NCBI GenBank assembly: GCA_946611635.1
Contig: CAMODW010000005.1
Coordinates: forward strand, 1-46,594
Source: an uncultured Bacillota bacterium
Lineage (GTDB): Bacteria; Bacillota_I; Bacilli_A; RF39; UBA660
DNA: 46,594 nucleotides
Reading direction: 5' to 3'
Part shown: positions 16,770 to 27,374 of the stretch, piece by piece
Numbering within the stretch: position 1 is the stretch's first letter
Layout of the letters: each line of letters opens with the position of its first letter
Notes under the pieces: generated by a model
Seen by the model: the letters and a program-made list of their open reading frames with translations, nothing else
Told to the model about the DNA's origin: nothing
Databases searched by the model: none
Program-made: the position numbers and the translations under genes

Positions 16770-19262
16770 CTAATTATTTTCGCTATTATCAACAATTTCA
16801 TTTTCCTTTTTTTCTTCTGAGTTATCAACAGCTGATTCATTATCTTCATTTTTTTCTTTATCCACAAGACTAACTGTTGCAATCACACTATCATCTTTTA
16901 ATTTCATTAATCTAGTTCCTTGTGTAACCCTTCCAAGTGTAGAAATTTGATCTGTAGACATTCTCATTACCATTCCAGCATCAGTTATCAACACCAAATC
17001 TGTATCAGGACGATAAATTTTGAATGAAGCAATATCACCATTTTTATCACTAATACTCATAGCTTTTACACCTTTGCTACCTCTTTTTGTTTGTCTATAT
17101 TCATTAACAGCTGTTTTCTTTCCATAACCATTTTTGGTTACCATAATTATTTCACTGTCTTCATTTGCAATTTCAGCACCGATACAAGTAGAATCTATCA
17201 ACTCAATTCCTTTAACACCACTAGCAGTTCTACCCATAATACGTACTTCTTTTTCATTAAACTTACACATTCTTCCATTAGAAGATCCTAGAAGCACTAA
17301 ATCATTACCATGAGTCATTTTAACTGCTATCAACTCATCATTTTCCCTTAGTGTTATACATATTTTACCACTTTGTCTAATATTTTTAAACTCCTCAATT
17401 GAAGTTCTTTTAACAATTCCTGATTTTGTTACAAATATCAAATTGTTTTCTTCATTAACACTATCTCTGTTAACTTTAATTATAGAATTAACCATTTCAT
17501 CTTTTTCAATTTGCAATAAATTGATTATTGGCAATCCCTTTGATTGTCTACTATATTCAGGAATTTCATAACCTCTAAGTCTATATACTTTACCTTTATT
17601 AGTAAAGAATAAAACATCATCATGAGTTTGAATATTAATCATTTGTTCAACAAAATCCTCTTCATTTGTAGACATACCTTTTATTCCTACTCCACCCCTA
17701 TTTTGGGCTTTAAATGTATCAGAAGTAGTTCTTTTTATATACCCCTTATTAGTTAATGCTATAATAACATCCTCATTTGGAATCAATGATTCATCTTCAA
17801 TGTAATCAATAGCAGTCATGTCGATATGTGTACGTCTATCATCAGCGAACTTACGTTTGATTTCTAACATTTCTTCCTTAATTATATTCATAATTTTTTC
17901 ATTACTTGCAAGAATTCCTCTCAATTCATCAATTGTTTGATGTAATTGAGCTAAAGTATTTTCCACTTCATCTCTAGCTAAACCAGTCAATCTTCTAAGT
18001 CTCATGTCTAATATAGCTTGAGATTGAATATCATCTAATCCGAATCTTTCCATCAAATTAGCTTTTGCTTCAGCATCATTTTTAGCCGCTCTAATAAGTT
18101 TTATTATTTCATCAATATTATCTAAAGCTATTTTCAATCCCTCGTAAATATGGGCTTGTTTTTCAGCTTCTGCTAAATCATATTGAGTCCTTCTAATAAT
18201 AACCTCTTTTTGATGTTCTACATATTTTATTAAAATATCTTTTAAACCTAATGTTTTAGGAACACCTTGATCTAACATCAATAAAATTATACCATAATTT
18301 GTTTGAAAATCAGTATGTTTATATAACTTATTTAACACTACCTGTGCATTAGCATCCTTTTTTAATGTTATAGTTATTCTTATACCATTTTTCATATCAG
18401 AATGATAATCTGAAATACCTTCAATAACCTTATTATGTACTAAATCAGCAACTTTATTCTTTAAATCTAAAGTATTAACTCCATAAGGTACTTCATCAAT
18501 TACTATATAATTTCTACCATTTTTCTCTTCAATAGTAGCTTTACTTCTAATAGTAATTGAGCCGCGTCCAGTCTCGTAAGCCTTCTTAATACCACTATTT
18601 CCCAAGATTAATGCTCCTGTTGGGAAATCTGGACCAGGTATAATTTTCATCAAATCTTCTAAAGTTATATCTGGGTTGTCGATAACTGCCACACAACCAT
18701 CAATTACTTCTCCTAAATTATGAGGAGGGATATTAGTTGCCATACCAACAGCAATACCCATAGTACCATTTACAAGTATATTAGGAAATCTAGATGGTAA
18801 TACCCTTGGCTCTTTTTCAGTAGCATCAAAGTTATCATCCATATCAACAGTATTTTTTCTTATATCTCTTAATAATTCCAATGAAATTTTAGATAATCTT
18901 GATTCAGTATAACGCATCGCTGCCGCACCATCACCATCAATATTACCAAAATTTCCATGTCCATCAACAAGCATATATCTATATGAGAAATCTTGTGCCA
19001 TTCTAACCATTGCTTCATAAATACTTGAATCTCCATGTGGATGGAATTTACCCATAACATCTCCAACTATTTTAGCTGATTTAACATGTGGTTTATCAGG
19101 AGTAAATGAAGAACTATACATTGACCATAAAATTCTTCTATGAACTGGCTTTAAACCATCTCTCAAATCAGGTAATGCACGAGATGTTATTACACTCATT
19201 GAATAATCTAAGAAAGATTCTCTTATTTCTTCAACTATATTATTATGTTCTACTCTATCCAT
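16770..19262 (-). CDS. gyrA: DNA gyrase subunit A
   Basis: This 830-aa subunit cuts and rejoins DNA in negative supercoiling. The catalytic Tyr is in AAMRYTE near residue 119. The quinolone region reads [10 protein letters not shown] with the usual Ser and Glu, so no resistance change is visible there. The C-terminal part has the beta-pinwheel repeats and a GyrA-box-like QTKRGSKG. The last 25 residues are acidic. It follows gyrB by 13 nt. Confidence 0.97.
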   Translation of the reverse strand: MDRVEHNNIVEEIRESFLDYSMSVITSRALPDLRDGLKPVHRRILWSMYSSSFTPDKPHVKSAKIVGDVMGKFHPHGDSSIYEAMVRMAQDFSYRYMLVDGHGNFGNIDGDGAAAMRYTESRLSKISLELLRDIRKNTVDMDDNFDATEKEPRVLPSRFPNILVNGTMGIAVGMATNIPPHNLGEVIDGCVAVIDNPDITLEDLMKIIPGPDFPTGALILGNSGIKKAYETGRGSITIRSKATIEEKNGRNYIVIDEVPYGVNTLDLKNKVADLVHNKVIEGISDYHSDMKNGIRITITLKKDANAQVVLNKLYKHTDFQTNYGIILLMLDQGVPKTLGLKDILIKYVEHQKEVIIRRTQYDLAEAEKQAHIYEGLKIALDNIDEIIKLIRAAKNDAEAKANLMERFGLDDIQSQAILDMRLRRLTGLARDEVENTLAQLHQTIDELRGILASNEKIMNIIKEEMLEIKRKFADDRRTHIDMTAIDYIEDESLIPNEDVIIALTNKGYIKRTTSDTFKAQNRGGVGIKGMSTNEEDFVEQMINIQTHDDVLFFTNKGKVYRLRGYEIPEYSRQSKGLPIINLLQIEKDEMVNSIIKVNRDSVNEENNLIFVTKSGIVKRTSIEEFKNIRQSGKICITLRENDELIAVKMTHGNDLVLLGSSNGRMCKFNEKEVRIMGRTASGVKGIELIDSTCIGAEIANEDSEIIMVTKNGYGKKTAVNEYRQTKRGSKGVKAMSISDKNGDIASFKIYRPDTDLVLITDAGMVMRMSTDQISTLGRVTQGTRLMKLKDDSVIATVSLVDKEKNEDNESAVDNSEEKKENEIVDNSENN

Positions 19263-19275
19263 ACTCTTACACCCC

Positions 19276-21189
19276 CTAAATATCTAGGTTCTTAACGAAT
19301 TGAGCATTACTTTCAATGAATTTTCTTCTTTCCTCAACATCGTCACCCATTAATTCTGAAAATACTTGATCTGCTAATCTAGCATCTTCAACTGTTATTT
19401 TTCTTAATACTCTTTTTTCAATATCCATTGTTGTTTCATTTAATTCTTCAGCATCCATTTCTCCAAGACCTTTCATACGAGCAATCTCAAATTTAACATT
19501 CTTTTCATTTAACATTGCTACATATTCATCTCTTTCAGCTTCATCTAGGACATACTTTCTATTTTTTCCATGAGTAATCCTAAATAAAGGTGGTTGGGCA
19601 GCAAATACATGTCCTGCTTCAACTATTGGTCTAAAGAATCTATAGAATAGTGTTAATAATAATACTCTAATATGAGCTCCATCTACATCGGCATCAGTCA
19701 TTATTATAATCTTGTCATATCTTAATTTATCTAGATTAAATTCATCACCTATACCAGTACCAAATGCTGTAATTATAGACTTAATTTCATCATTTCCCAA
19801 TGCTCTATCAAGTCTAGCTTTCTCAACATTTAATATTTTACCTCTCAAAGGTAATATAGCCTGAGTCATTGAATTACGACCTTTTTTAGCAGATCCACCA
19901 GCCGAATCTCCTTCGACAATAAATATTTCACATTCTGAAGGATCTTTAGAAGAACAATCTGTTAGTTTTCCATAGAAATTAGATACATCCAAATCCTTTT
20001 TTCTAACAGTTTCTCTTGCTTTTTTGGCTGCTAAGCGGGCATATGATGCTTGAACAGTTTTCTCAATAATTATCCTTGCTTCTTTTGGATTTTCCATTAA
20101 AAATCTTTCTAAACCTTCACTAAATACATCATCAGCTATTTTTCTAACTTCAGCATTACCTAGCTTAGTTTTAGTTTGACCTTCAAATTGTGGATCAGGA
20201 TGTTTGCAGCTTATAATCATTGTTAAACCTTCTCTAACATCATCACCAGTAAGAGCATCATCTTTTTCTTTTAACAACTTATTATTTCTTGCATAATTAT
20301 TTATAATTCTCGTAAGTGCTCTTTTAACCCCATCTTCATGGGTTCCACCTTCATAAGTGCTAATATTATTAGTAAAAGAATAAATTTGATTACTATAATC
20401 AGTACTATATTGAAAAGCAACCTCCATAGAAATACCATTTTCTTGACCTTCAACATAAACTATATCACTATGTAAAACATTTTTATTCTTATTTAACTTT
20501 TCAACAAACTCAATTATTCCACCATTATATAAGAATTCTTTTTTCTTCTCATTCTCTCTTAAATCAGTTAAACTTATTCTTAAACCTTTATTCAGGAAAG
20601 CTAATTCCTCTAATCTATTAGCTAAAGTATCAAAATTATAAACAGTAGTCTCTTTAAAAATCTCTGGATCAGCTTTAAATGACACTGTTGTTCCTGTTCT
20701 ATCAGGAGAACAATCTTCAATTACTTCGAGTTCACCTACAGGATGTCCACCATTTTCAAATCTTTGAAAATAAACATGTCCTTCCCTATAAACTCTAACC
20801 TCTAACCAAGTAGATAACGCATTTACTACAGATGCACCTACACCATGTAAGCCTCCAGATACCTTATATCCACCACCACCAAATTTACCACCTGCATGTA
20901 ATACAGTAAAAATGGTTTCAATTGTGGATAACCCTGTTTTTTGATTAATTCCTGTTGGCATTCCTCTACCATCATCTTTTACAGTAATAACATTATTCTT
21001 TTCTATTATTACTTCAATATCATCACAATACCCAGCCAAAGCTTCATCAACAGAATTATCAACAATTTCCCAAACTAAATGGTGTAAACCTCTTTCAGAA
21101 GTTGTTCCAATATACATTCCAGGTCTTTTTCTAACTGCTTCTAAACCTTCGAGAACTTGAATATCGCTATCACTATACTCTTCCTTCAT
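19276..21189 (-). CDS. gyrB: DNA gyrase subunit B
   Basis: This 637-aa ATPase subunit has the GHKL motifs ([42 protein letters not shown]), the transducer domain, and the Toprim domain with [13 protein letters not shown] near residue 426 and the metal site [10 protein letters not shown]. Length fits the firmicute family (about 640). Its start lies inside the 3' end of recF (17-nt overlap). Confidence 0.97.
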   Translation of the reverse strand: MKEEYSDSDIQVLEGLEAVRKRPGMYIGTTSERGLHHLVWEIVDNSVDEALAGYCDDIEVIIEKNNVITVKDDGRGMPTGINQKTGLSTIETIFTVLHAGGKFGGGGYKVSGGLHGVGASVVNALSTWLEVRVYREGHVYFQRFENGGHPVGELEVIEDCSPDRTGTTVSFKADPEIFKETTVYNFDTLANRLEELAFLNKGLRISLTDLRENEKKKEFLYNGGIIEFVEKLNKNKNVLHSDIVYVEGQENGISMEVAFQYSTDYSNQIYSFTNNISTYEGGTHEDGVKRALTRIINNYARNNKLLKEKDDALTGDDVREGLTMIISCKHPDPQFEGQTKTKLGNAEVRKIADDVFSEGLERFLMENPKEARIIIEKTVQASYARLAAKKARETVRKKDLDVSNFYGKLTDCSSKDPSECEIFIVEGDSAGGSAKKGRNSMTQAILPLRGKILNVEKARLDRALGNDEIKSIITAFGTGIGDEFNLDKLRYDKIIIMTDADVDGAHIRVLLLTLFYRFFRPIVEAGHVFAAQPPLFRITHGKNRKYVLDEAERDEYVAMLNEKNVKFEIARMKGLGEMDAEELNETTMDIEKRVLRKITVEDARLADQVFSELMGDDVEERRKFIESNAQFVKNLDI

Positions 21190-22279
21190 TCTTATTAACC
21201 TCCCTTATTTTTCCATCAATAACTTCAAATAATTTACTTTTATCAACAATGTGTTTATTAACTTTATCTATTTCTGTTGTAGTAATAAAAGTTTGAACAC
21301 CATCATTAATAATATCTAAAATATTATCAATTTTAGACTTGTCTAGCTCACTAAATAGATCATCTAATATAAAAATAGGATAAGACCCCAATTTCTTCTT
21401 AAATAATCTTAAAACAGCAAATTTATATGCTATAACAGCATTCTTTTGTTGGCCTTCAGATCCATAATCCTTTATAACCTTATCACCAAATTTAAATATA
21501 ATATCATCATGATGAATCCCAATAGTAGTTTTACCAAACATAATATCTTTTTCTCTTATATTTAGATACTTACTTTTTACATCTTCCTTACTTAAATCAT
21601 TAAAATCAGAAATATAATTAATAATTAATCCATCTACACCAGTTATATTCTTATATAATTCACTGATATTATCATTAATCAAGTCAATAAATTCTTTTCT
21701 AGATTTATATATTTTAATCCCATAATCTATTAGATTATCTGTTAAAACATCTAAATAATCACTAGACTTATTACTATTAAAATACATAGACTTTAAATAC
21801 ATATTTCTTTGTTTTAAAACCTTATTATAATTATTTAAGTTTTTTAAATAAGAATTATTAAACTGAGAAATATCTAAATTAAGATTCTTTCTTCTTGTAC
21901 TTGGAGTATCTTTTATTATTCTTAAATCATCAGGGTTAAATAAAACAACTCTAATTTTAGATATATAATCACTTAGTTTGCTTATACTAGTATCATTTAT
22001 TTTTACTTTTTTACCATTTTCCTTAATAATTATTTTATAATCATCTGTATATCTATCTTCTACTTTCCCTTCAATTCTAGTAAAATCTTTATTATTCATT
22101 ATTAATACTTTATCATTAGATCCTCTAAAAGATTTAGTTAAAGCAAGAACATAAATACTTTCAACAATATTAGTTTTTCCTTCACCATTATTACCATATA
22201 TAATGTTATAATTATCAAAGTCAATTTCTAATTTGTTATAATTTCTAAAATTTATTAATTTCAAATGGTGTATTTTCAT
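21173..22279 (-). CDS. recF: DNA repair protein RecF
   Basis: This 368-aa SMC-like ATPase helps load RecA at gaps. It starts [14 protein letters not shown] with Walker [13 protein letters not shown] near residue 31, the signature [17 protein letters not shown] and Walker [12 protein letters not shown]. The ATG at 22279 with AGAGG upstream fits the family; the extra N terminus in the longer frame does not. The gene lies between a comK-like gene and gyrB. Confidence 0.96.
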   Translation of the reverse strand: MKIHHLKLINFRNYNKLEIDFDNYNIIYGNNGEGKTNIVESIYVLALTKSFRGSNDKVLIMNNKDFTRIEGKVEDRYTDDYKIIIKENGKKVKINDTSISKLSDYISKIRVVLFNPDDLRIIKDTPSTRRKNLNLDISQFNNSYLKNLNNYNKVLKQRNMYLKSMYFNSNKSSDYLDVLTDNLIDYGIKIYKSRKEFIDLINDNISELYKNITGVDGLIINYISDFNDLSKEDVKSKYLNIREKDIMFGKTTIGIHHDDIIFKFGDKVIKDYGSEGQQKNAVIAYKFAVLRLFKKKLGSYPIFILDDLFSELDKSKIDNILDIINDGVQTFITTTEIDKVNKHIVDKSKLFEVIDGKIREVNKNEGRV

Positions 22280-22395
22280 AAATAACCTCTTTTTTAACCC
22301 ATATTTTAAAAAAAAGTATATACAGGTACTCCTATACATACTAATAATTATAGCACAAAAAAAGCTATTTTAATAGCTTTTTTCATGTTTTATAC

Positions 22396-22848
22396 CTATT
22401 TTTCACCATTTTTTCTTACATCTAAAACATCTTTTAATCTAGAGCACCTATATAGTTGATTATCTATTATAGCAGTAGATGCATTAATAACTACTTTTTT
22501 ACCATTTTTAAACTCAATAATAGTCTTATCTTTAAACTTATCAGGTCTATAAATATGTTTATAAGACAACCAACTACACTTTTCATTTTTTGGCGATAAT
22601 GTTGGAAAGAATATAATATCTCTAGATTCTTCAACTATTACAGGCACCTTATGAGTGTAACCTATTAGTTTAGAAGTACCATTTTGTCTCCCTTCAAAAG
22701 AACTACCAAAATACTCACAACTTTCTTCCATAATCTTTAATGGTGTTTCATTTACAATAAATGAATCTTCTGTTTCATAAACAATAGTTTTATCATCATC
22801 CTTAGGCACTAAAGCTATAGTATCTCTGTTTATTTCATATGATTCCAT
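22396..22848 (-). CDS. ComK-family protein (short)
   Basis: This 150-aa protein resembles ComK, the master activator of competence genes in Bacillus. Matching segments run in order: ESYEINRDTIAL, CEYFGSSFEGRQNGT, HKVPVIV, FFPTLSPKNEKCSWLSYKH and NQLYRCSRL. It ends about 40 residues early against Bacillus ComK (192 aa), so the C-terminal part that controls MecA-ClpCP degradation there appears missing. The ATG at 22848 has a strong GGGGAGG upstream. It sits between dnaN and recF, the place of the S4-domain gene yaaA in Bacillus. A DNA-binding role is inferred from family only. Confidence 0.8.
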   Translation of the reverse strand: MESYEINRDTIALVPKDDDKTIVYETEDSFIVNETPLKIMEESCEYFGSSFEGRQNGTSKLIGYTHKVPVIVEESRDIIFFPTLSPKNEKCSWLSYKHIYRPDKFKDKTIIEFKNGKKVVINASTAIIDNQLYRCSRLKDVLDVRKNGEK

Positions 22849-22892
22849 TATCAAAACCTCCCCTCTTTAAAATTTTTTCTCTTATACCATTT

Positions 22893-22915
22893 AAAATTGT
22901 CGTTTTTTGTCGAAT
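22893..22915. promoter_or_regulatory. Direct-repeat regulatory candidate upstream of the comK-like gene
   Basis: Upstream of the gene TTGTCG occurs twice (22897-22902 and 22907-22912), exactly 10 bp apart, one helical turn. The first copy lies within AAAA-N6-TTTT, near the ComK-box half (AAAA-N5-TTTT). A self-regulatory site is possible but not shown. Confidence 0.35.
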
Positions 22916-22928
22916 TTTAATTTTTTAT

Positions 22929-22964
22929 AAAAAAAAAACAACTTTTTGTTGTTTATAAGTTGTT
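22929..22964 (-). terminator. Rho-independent terminator after dnaN
   Basis: An 8-bp stem (AACAACTT / AAGTTGTT on the + strand) lies past the dnaN stop; the long A-run at 22929-22938 gives the T-tract on the minus strand. It separates dnaN from the comK-like gene. Confidence 0.75.
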
Positions 22965-22967
22965 TTT

Positions 22968-22976
22968 TATCCACAA
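22968..22976 (+). promoter_or_regulatory. Isolated DnaA box after dnaN
   Basis: A perfect TTATCCACA is found next to the dnaN stop codon. Other perfect boxes lie inside gyrA (16858-16866), gyrB (20923-20931, reverse) and dnaX (14993-15001, reverse). Confidence 0.5.
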
Positions 22977-24095
22977 TTAATAAGTTTTAATAGGTAAAAT
23001 TAATTGAATTAAAGATTCATCAGTAACTGACTTAATAACAATCGGCTTAACTTCCCCATTTAATAATATTAATATTTCTTCATCTTTCATAGTTTTTAAA
23101 GCATCTAACATATATTTAGCACTAAAAGATATATCAATATTAGCATCATTACTCGTTTCAATTTCTAATTTTTCTTCTACCTTACCTATTTCTGAAGCAT
23201 AAGAATTAATAACCATTTGACTATCTTTAACCTTCATTTTTACTATATTTTTATCTTTTCCTTGTGTTAATAAAGCTGCTCTATCTATAGCACTATAATA
23301 ATCTGCTAATTTAGTATTAATAATAATTGAAAAATCTGTAGGAATTAAATTAGTAGTATTTGGATAAGTTCCAGACAATAGATTACTTTGAAAAATTAAA
23401 TTTTTATATTTAAATAAAATCTTATTACTAAATACATGCATTTCAACATTTTCATCATCTACTATTATTTTATCTAATTCGATAATATTTTTACCAGGTA
23501 TTACTATATTTATCTCCTCTTTAGTAGGTTCTTCTAAATTGATAATTTTTTTAGCTAATCTATAAGAATCTGTTGCAATACACTCAAACACATCCCCTAT
23601 TATTTTAAAGTTTAATCCAGTTAACAATGGTCTTAATTCTTGAGTAGAAATTGCAAAAGATGTTTGATTTATAATACTTTTAAAAATACTACCTTTTATA
23701 ACTATAGGATCTTCTTTCTCTTCTAATTTTAAACTAGGATATTCTTTAGGATCTAAGCAATTTAAATCATATTGACTATTATCAGAAGATATTCTTATTT
23801 TTAACCCATCCATTAATTCAAAATTAATTAAATCAGAAGGAAGTTTTCTTATAATATCTAATAAAAACTTACTTTGTATAATAATAGAACCAGTATTCTC
23901 TACTTTATTTATAGATTCATTAGGAATAAAACTTCTAATAGTTAATTCTGAATCACTAGCTGTTAAATATAAACCTTCTTCATTTAATTCAAATTTAATT
24001 CCATTTAATATAGGAATAATATTCTTAGCAGATATTGCTTTAACAACATTAGCTAAGTTCTCAACTATAACATTTTTTTCAATTGTAAATTTCAT
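22977..24095 (-). CDS. dnaN: DNA polymerase III beta subunit (sliding clamp)
   Basis: This 372-aa protein forms the ring clamp on DNA. It opens MKFTIEKNVIVENLANVVKAIS and shows the three clamp repeats, with FKIIGDVFECIATDSYRLA in domain 2 and the C-terminal LIQLILPIKTY that ends at the family's usual site. It lies downstream of dnaA, separated by an AT-rich DnaA-box region, the standard order. Confidence 0.97.
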   Translation of the reverse strand: MKFTIEKNVIVENLANVVKAISAKNIIPILNGIKFELNEEGLYLTASDSELTIRSFIPNESINKVENTGSIIIQSKFLLDIIRKLPSDLINFELMDGLKIRISSDNSQYDLNCLDPKEYPSLKLEEKEDPIVIKGSIFKSIINQTSFAISTQELRPLLTGLNFKIIGDVFECIATDSYRLAKKIINLEEPTKEEINIVIPGKNIIELDKIIVDDENVEMHVFSNKILFKYKNLIFQSNLLSGTYPNTTNLIPTDFSIIINTKLADYYSAIDRAALLTQGKDKNIVKMKVKDSQMVINSYASEIGKVEEKLEIETSNDANIDISFSAKYMLDALKTMKDEEILILLNGEVKPIVIKSVTDESLIQLILPIKTY

Positions 24096-24250
24096 CTTAT
24101 CTCTTCTTTCTTTTATTATTATTTTTATATTAATTATTAATATTATAAAGTTAATAATGTGAATAACTTTATTCTTATCAACAATTTACTATATTATGTA
24201 ACTATTTTGTATTGTTTATAACATGTTAATTATTAACAACTTATCAACTT
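24096..24250. other. oriC subregion between dnaA and dnaN
   Basis: This 155-bp non-coding stretch is extremely AT-rich. It holds a DnaA box TGTGAATAA (24158-24166) and near-boxes TTATCAACA (24175-24183) and TTATCAACT (24241-24249). Reading the minus strand, the box TTATTCACA is followed by a TTA/TAA-rich track up to dnaN that could be the unwinding element. This matches the bipartite origin of Bacillus, where boxes flank dnaA on both sides. Confidence 0.7.
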
Positions 24251-25621
24251 CTAAAGCTTAGCTTTAATTTCATTTATTATATCTTTTAATTCAGAGTTAA
24301 TCTTTATATCCTCTTCAATTTTATCACAAGCATGTATTACAGTAGAATGATCTCTTCCTCCAAATTCCATACCTATTCTCGGAAAAGACTCGTCTGTAAG
24401 CATTCTACAAAGATACATAGCTACCATCCTTGGATAAGCAATACTAGCACTTCTCTTCTTACCTTTTAATACTTCTACTGTTAACTTATAATAATCAGCC
24501 ACGACCTTTTGAATATTAGAAATATCACTCTTACTATAAGGATCTCTGGTTATATAATCCTTTAAAGCTTCATTAGCAAATTTTAAATCTATTTTTTCAG
24601 GTACACACATAGCTGTATAAGCTACTAATCTATTTATAGCACCTTCTAAACTCCTAACATCAGTATCAAAATTATTTGCTATAAATTCTATTCCTTCATC
24701 AGTCATTTTATCTTTAATTGATAGATTTTGTATTTTTTCTTTAACTATCCTACATCTAAGTTCAAAATCAGGTGGATAAATATCTACAGGGAGTCCCCAA
24801 GCAAACCTACTTCTAAGCCTTTCTTCTAATAGTTTTAAGTCCTCAGGTGATCTATCAGAACTAATAATAATTTGTTTATTTTTTCCATGCAAATCATTAA
24901 ATATATGAAAGAATTCGTCTTGTGTCTTCTCCGCACCTACTAAAAATTGAATATCATCAATAATTAAAACATCAATATTTCTATATTTATTCTTAAAATT
25001 ATTACTATTATCTACTTTATTATTACTACTAACTAGATTAAAATAATCTTTTCTAAAATCATCACTAGTTGTATATAATACTTTTAATTTAGGATTATTA
25101 TCAACTATATAATTACCAATTGCATGCATTAAATGTGTCTTTCCTAGACCACTTTTTCCATATATAAATAAAGGATTATATTGTAACCCAGGATTCTTCG
25201 CTACTGCTAAAGCTGCAGTATTTGCAAATTTATTAGTATCCCCTACTACAAAATTATCAAATTTAAGTGTTTGATTTAGATTAGATTCAAAGAATAACAT
25301 ATTGTTGATATCATCAAAGTTATTAACAATTTCATTTTCAAAAGCTTTTTCAGGGCTTTTTACTTTAACTTCATCTTCTAAAACACAATCAATTTCTCTA
25401 TTTATTCCAGTAATTTTTGCAAAGGCATCACTAATTATCCCGTAATAATTAGTTAAAATCATCTTTTTATGTAAAGGCATAGGTACAAGTAAAATTATTT
25501 TATCATCTGTTATTTCATACAAACTAGTTTTACCAAACCATAGATTAAAAGTGACTTCTTGAAAGCTATTATGCATTATTTCAAGAAAATCTGACCATAC
25601 TTCATCTTTATTCAACACCAT
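24251..25621 (-). CDS. dnaA: Chromosomal replication initiator protein DnaA
   Basis: This 456-aa AAA+ protein binds DnaA boxes and opens oriC. Domain I covers about residues 1-75. Walker A is GKSGLGKTHL near residue 155, and Walker B is VLIIDDIQFL near 220. Domain IV ends with the box-binding helix GGRDHSTVIHACDKI near residue 423. The ATG at 25621 with AAGGTGG upstream is chosen; the ATG at 25636 has no ribosome site. Confidence 0.97.
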   Translation of the reverse strand: MVLNKDEVWSDFLEIMHNSFQEVTFNLWFGKTSLYEITDDKIILLVPMPLHKKMILTNYYGIISDAFAKITGINREIDCVLEDEVKVKSPEKAFENEIVNNFDDINNMLFFESNLNQTLKFDNFVVGDTNKFANTAALAVAKNPGLQYNPLFIYGKSGLGKTHLMHAIGNYIVDNNPKLKVLYTTSDDFRKDYFNLVSSNNKVDNSNNFKNKYRNIDVLIIDDIQFLVGAEKTQDEFFHIFNDLHGKNKQIIISSDRSPEDLKLLEERLRSRFAWGLPVDIYPPDFELRCRIVKEKIQNLSIKDKMTDEGIEFIANNFDTDVRSLEGAINRLVAYTAMCVPEKIDLKFANEALKDYITRDPYSKSDISNIQKVVADYYKLTVEVLKGKKRSASIAYPRMVAMYLCRMLTDESFPRIGMEFGGRDHSTVIHACDKIEEDIKINSELKDIINEIKAKL

Positions 25622-25923
25622 CACCCACCTTTGCATTAGTAAAAATATTTTAACTCATCCTGTGGAAAAATAAAAGAATATTTTATTACTTTTAAAATTA
25701 TAAACATGTTATAAACTTTTTTATTCACAATTAACTATCCTATTTATAATATTTATAAAAACTTATTAACATTATCAACAAACATAGTATAAACATAATA
25801 AATAAGTTATCAACTTATCAACATTTTTTTGTGGATAAGTATTTAAAAGTAGATATTTCTTGACTTTTTAAAATAACTAATATTATAATAAGGAAGCTTA
25901 TTTGAGATGTGGAGGTGTAATAT
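25622..25923. other. Main oriC region between dnaA and rpmH
   Basis: This 302-bp gap is where gene direction switches. It holds DnaA boxes TTATTCACA (25721-25729) and TGTGGATAA (25830-25838), and near-boxes TTATCAACA (25772-25780, 25815-25823), TTATCAACT (25807-25815) and TGTGGAAAA (25661-25669). The dnaA and rpmH promoters must both lie here. The mix of box types on both strands and the change of coding strand support an origin. Confidence 0.8.
25860..25889 (+). promoter_or_regulatory. Promoter of rpmH
   Basis: TTGACT, 18 bases, TATAAT, about 35 bases before the rpmH start. Confidence 0.65.
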
Positions 25924-26049
25924 ATGAAAAGAACTTATCAACCAAATAATAGAAGAAGAGCAAAAAAACATGGTTTCTTTGCTAGAAAAGAATCTAATAT
26001 TTTAAATTCAAGAAGAAAAAAAGGACGTAAGAAAATAGTCGTAAAATAA
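25924..26049 (+). CDS. rpmH: Ribosomal protein bL34
   Basis: This 41-aa very basic protein begins MKRTYQPNNRRRAKKHGFFAR and ends in a Lys/Arg-rich tail, as bL34 does. It is three residues shorter than the Bacillus protein in the middle-to-C-terminal part. GGAGGTG precedes the ATG. It belongs to the 50S subunit and starts the rpmH-rnpA-yidC-jag series that flanks most bacterial origins. Confidence 0.95.
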   Translation: MKRTYQPNNRRRAKKHGFFARKESNILNSRRKKGRKKIVVK

Positions 26050-26050
26050 G

Positions 26051-26070
26051 CCACATAATTGTGGTTTTTT
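26051..26070 (+). terminator. Weak terminator or attenuator between rpmH and rnpA
   Basis: A 5-bp stem CCACA/TGTGG with loop TAAT is followed by six T's, two bases after the rpmH stop. It could lower rnpA relative to rpmH. Confidence 0.5.
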
Positions 26071-26102
26071 ATGTATAAAAATAAAAAGGATGGTTAAATA
26101 AA

Positions 26103-26429
26103 TTGAAAAGATACGAGATGATAAAGGATCAGAATATCTTTAATAGATTAATAACTAAAGGAAAGTATAAAAAGAATAATTGTTTTGTTATATATAAAGA
26201 CCATATTGAAGAAAATTTAACTAATTTTGGTATTGCCATTAGTAAGAAATATGGAAAAGCTGTAGAAAGAAACCATATTAAGAGAATAGTAAGAAATATA
26301 ATTGATAAAAATAGAAATTTATTCCAAAAAAATTACAATTATATTATAATGGTAAGGAAGGACTGCAAAAATAAGACATTTAACGAATTAAATGACTCAA
26401 TGACAGCAGTATTAAAGGAATTATGGTGA
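26103..26429 (+). CDS. rnpA: Ribonuclease P protein component
   Basis: This 108-aa basic protein works with RNase P RNA to mature tRNA 5' ends. The RNR-like motif region is seen as GIAISKKYGKAVERNHIKRIVRNII. The TTG start at 26103 is supported by AAGGATGG eight bases before and by the family-like opening MKRYEMIKDQ. It ends with TGA, used as a stop. No RNase P RNA gene was found in this window. Confidence 0.93.
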   Translation: MKRYEMIKDQNIFNRLITKGKYKKNNCFVIYKDHIEENLTNFGIAISKKYGKAVERNHIKRIVRNIIDKNRNLFQKNYNYIIMVRKDCKNKTFNELNDSMTAVLKELW

Positions 26430-26431
26430 TT

Positions 26432-27373
26432 ATGAAGAAAAGAACAAAAATAATTGTCCTGTTGATATCTTTAATGTTATTAACAGGGTGCACGAAAACA
26501 TTAAGAGTTAAAGATAAGATAATTAAGTATGATAAAACTGGTCAAACATTAACTTCAAATATATTATGTCAACCAGAAGAGGAAGAATTAAAAGAATTAT
26601 ATACAAAATATGATAAATACCTACAAGTTAAAATGGATAATTTACCAACTTGTAAGAAATTTACCCCTAATATGATTAAATATAAAAGCTTATGGGAATC
26701 ATTATTTGTTAAGCCTCTTGGTTATCTAATATTAAAATTTGGTTATTTAATTAATAATATGGCTATATCAGTAATGGTAATTGGTTTATTAATAAGAATA
26801 ATCTTAATACCTATACAAAATCAAAGTATTAAACAATCTGAAAGTATGAAAAAAATTCAACCTGAATTAATGAAGATTGAAAAAAAGTATGCAAATAGAG
26901 ACGATAACGAAGCATTGATGGCTAAAAGTCAAGAAACAATGTTACTTTATAAAAAATATGGAGTAAATCCAGTATCTGGATGTTTATTAGCTTTTATTCA
27001 ATTGCCTTTATTCTTTGCTTTTCTAGAAGCAATTAATAGAATACCAGCAATATTTGAAGGATCATTTTTAGGAATGAATTTAGGAATGACACCTTCAACT
27101 GGAATAGCTCAAAAGAAATATATATATATAGTATTAGTAATATTGATAATATTAACTACTTATATGTCTTTTAAAAAATCTATGTCATCTCAAAATGGAC
27201 AACCACCTGAAATGCGACAACAAATGAAAATGATGTTTGTATTCATGATAGTAATGATATCATTTGCATCATTAAGTTTACCTACTGCAATAGCATTATA
27301 TTGGATTGCAACAAATGGATTTGCTGTTATTCAAAGCATAATCGTCGGAAGAAAGATTGAAAGGAAAGATTAA
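26432..27373 (+). CDS. yidC: Membrane protein insertase YidC (lipoprotein type)
   Basis: This roughly 313-aa insertase has a lipoprotein signal (LMLLTGC lipobox near residue 20), a short extracellular domain and five predicted membrane helices. The first core helix (WESLFVKPLGYLILKF) and the hydrophilic-groove Arg (VIGLLIRIILIP) are visible. It inserts membrane proteins alone or with SecYEG. The ATG at 26432, two bases after the rnpA stop, fits the signal peptide; one at 26423 is possible. Confidence 0.93.
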   Translation: MKKRTKIIVLLISLMLLTGCTKTLRVKDKIIKYDKTGQTLTSNILCQPEEEELKELYTKYDKYLQVKMDNLPTCKKFTPNMIKYKSLWESLFVKPLGYLILKFGYLINNMAISVMVIGLLIRIILIPIQNQSIKQSESMKKIQPELMKIEKKYANRDDNEALMAKSQETMLLYKKYGVNPVSGCLLAFIQLPLFFAFLEAINRIPAIFEGSFLGMNLGMTPSTGIAQKKYIYIVLVILIILTTYMSFKKSMSSQNGQPPEMRQQMKMMFVFMIVMISFASLSLPTAIALYWIATNGFAVIQSIIVGRKIERKD

Positions 27374-27374
27374 T

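Noticed and set aside
26427..26429. Recoding of TGA as Trp, as in mycoplasmas
   Set aside because: TGA ends rnpA and prfA, and Trp residues checked in conserved places are TGG.
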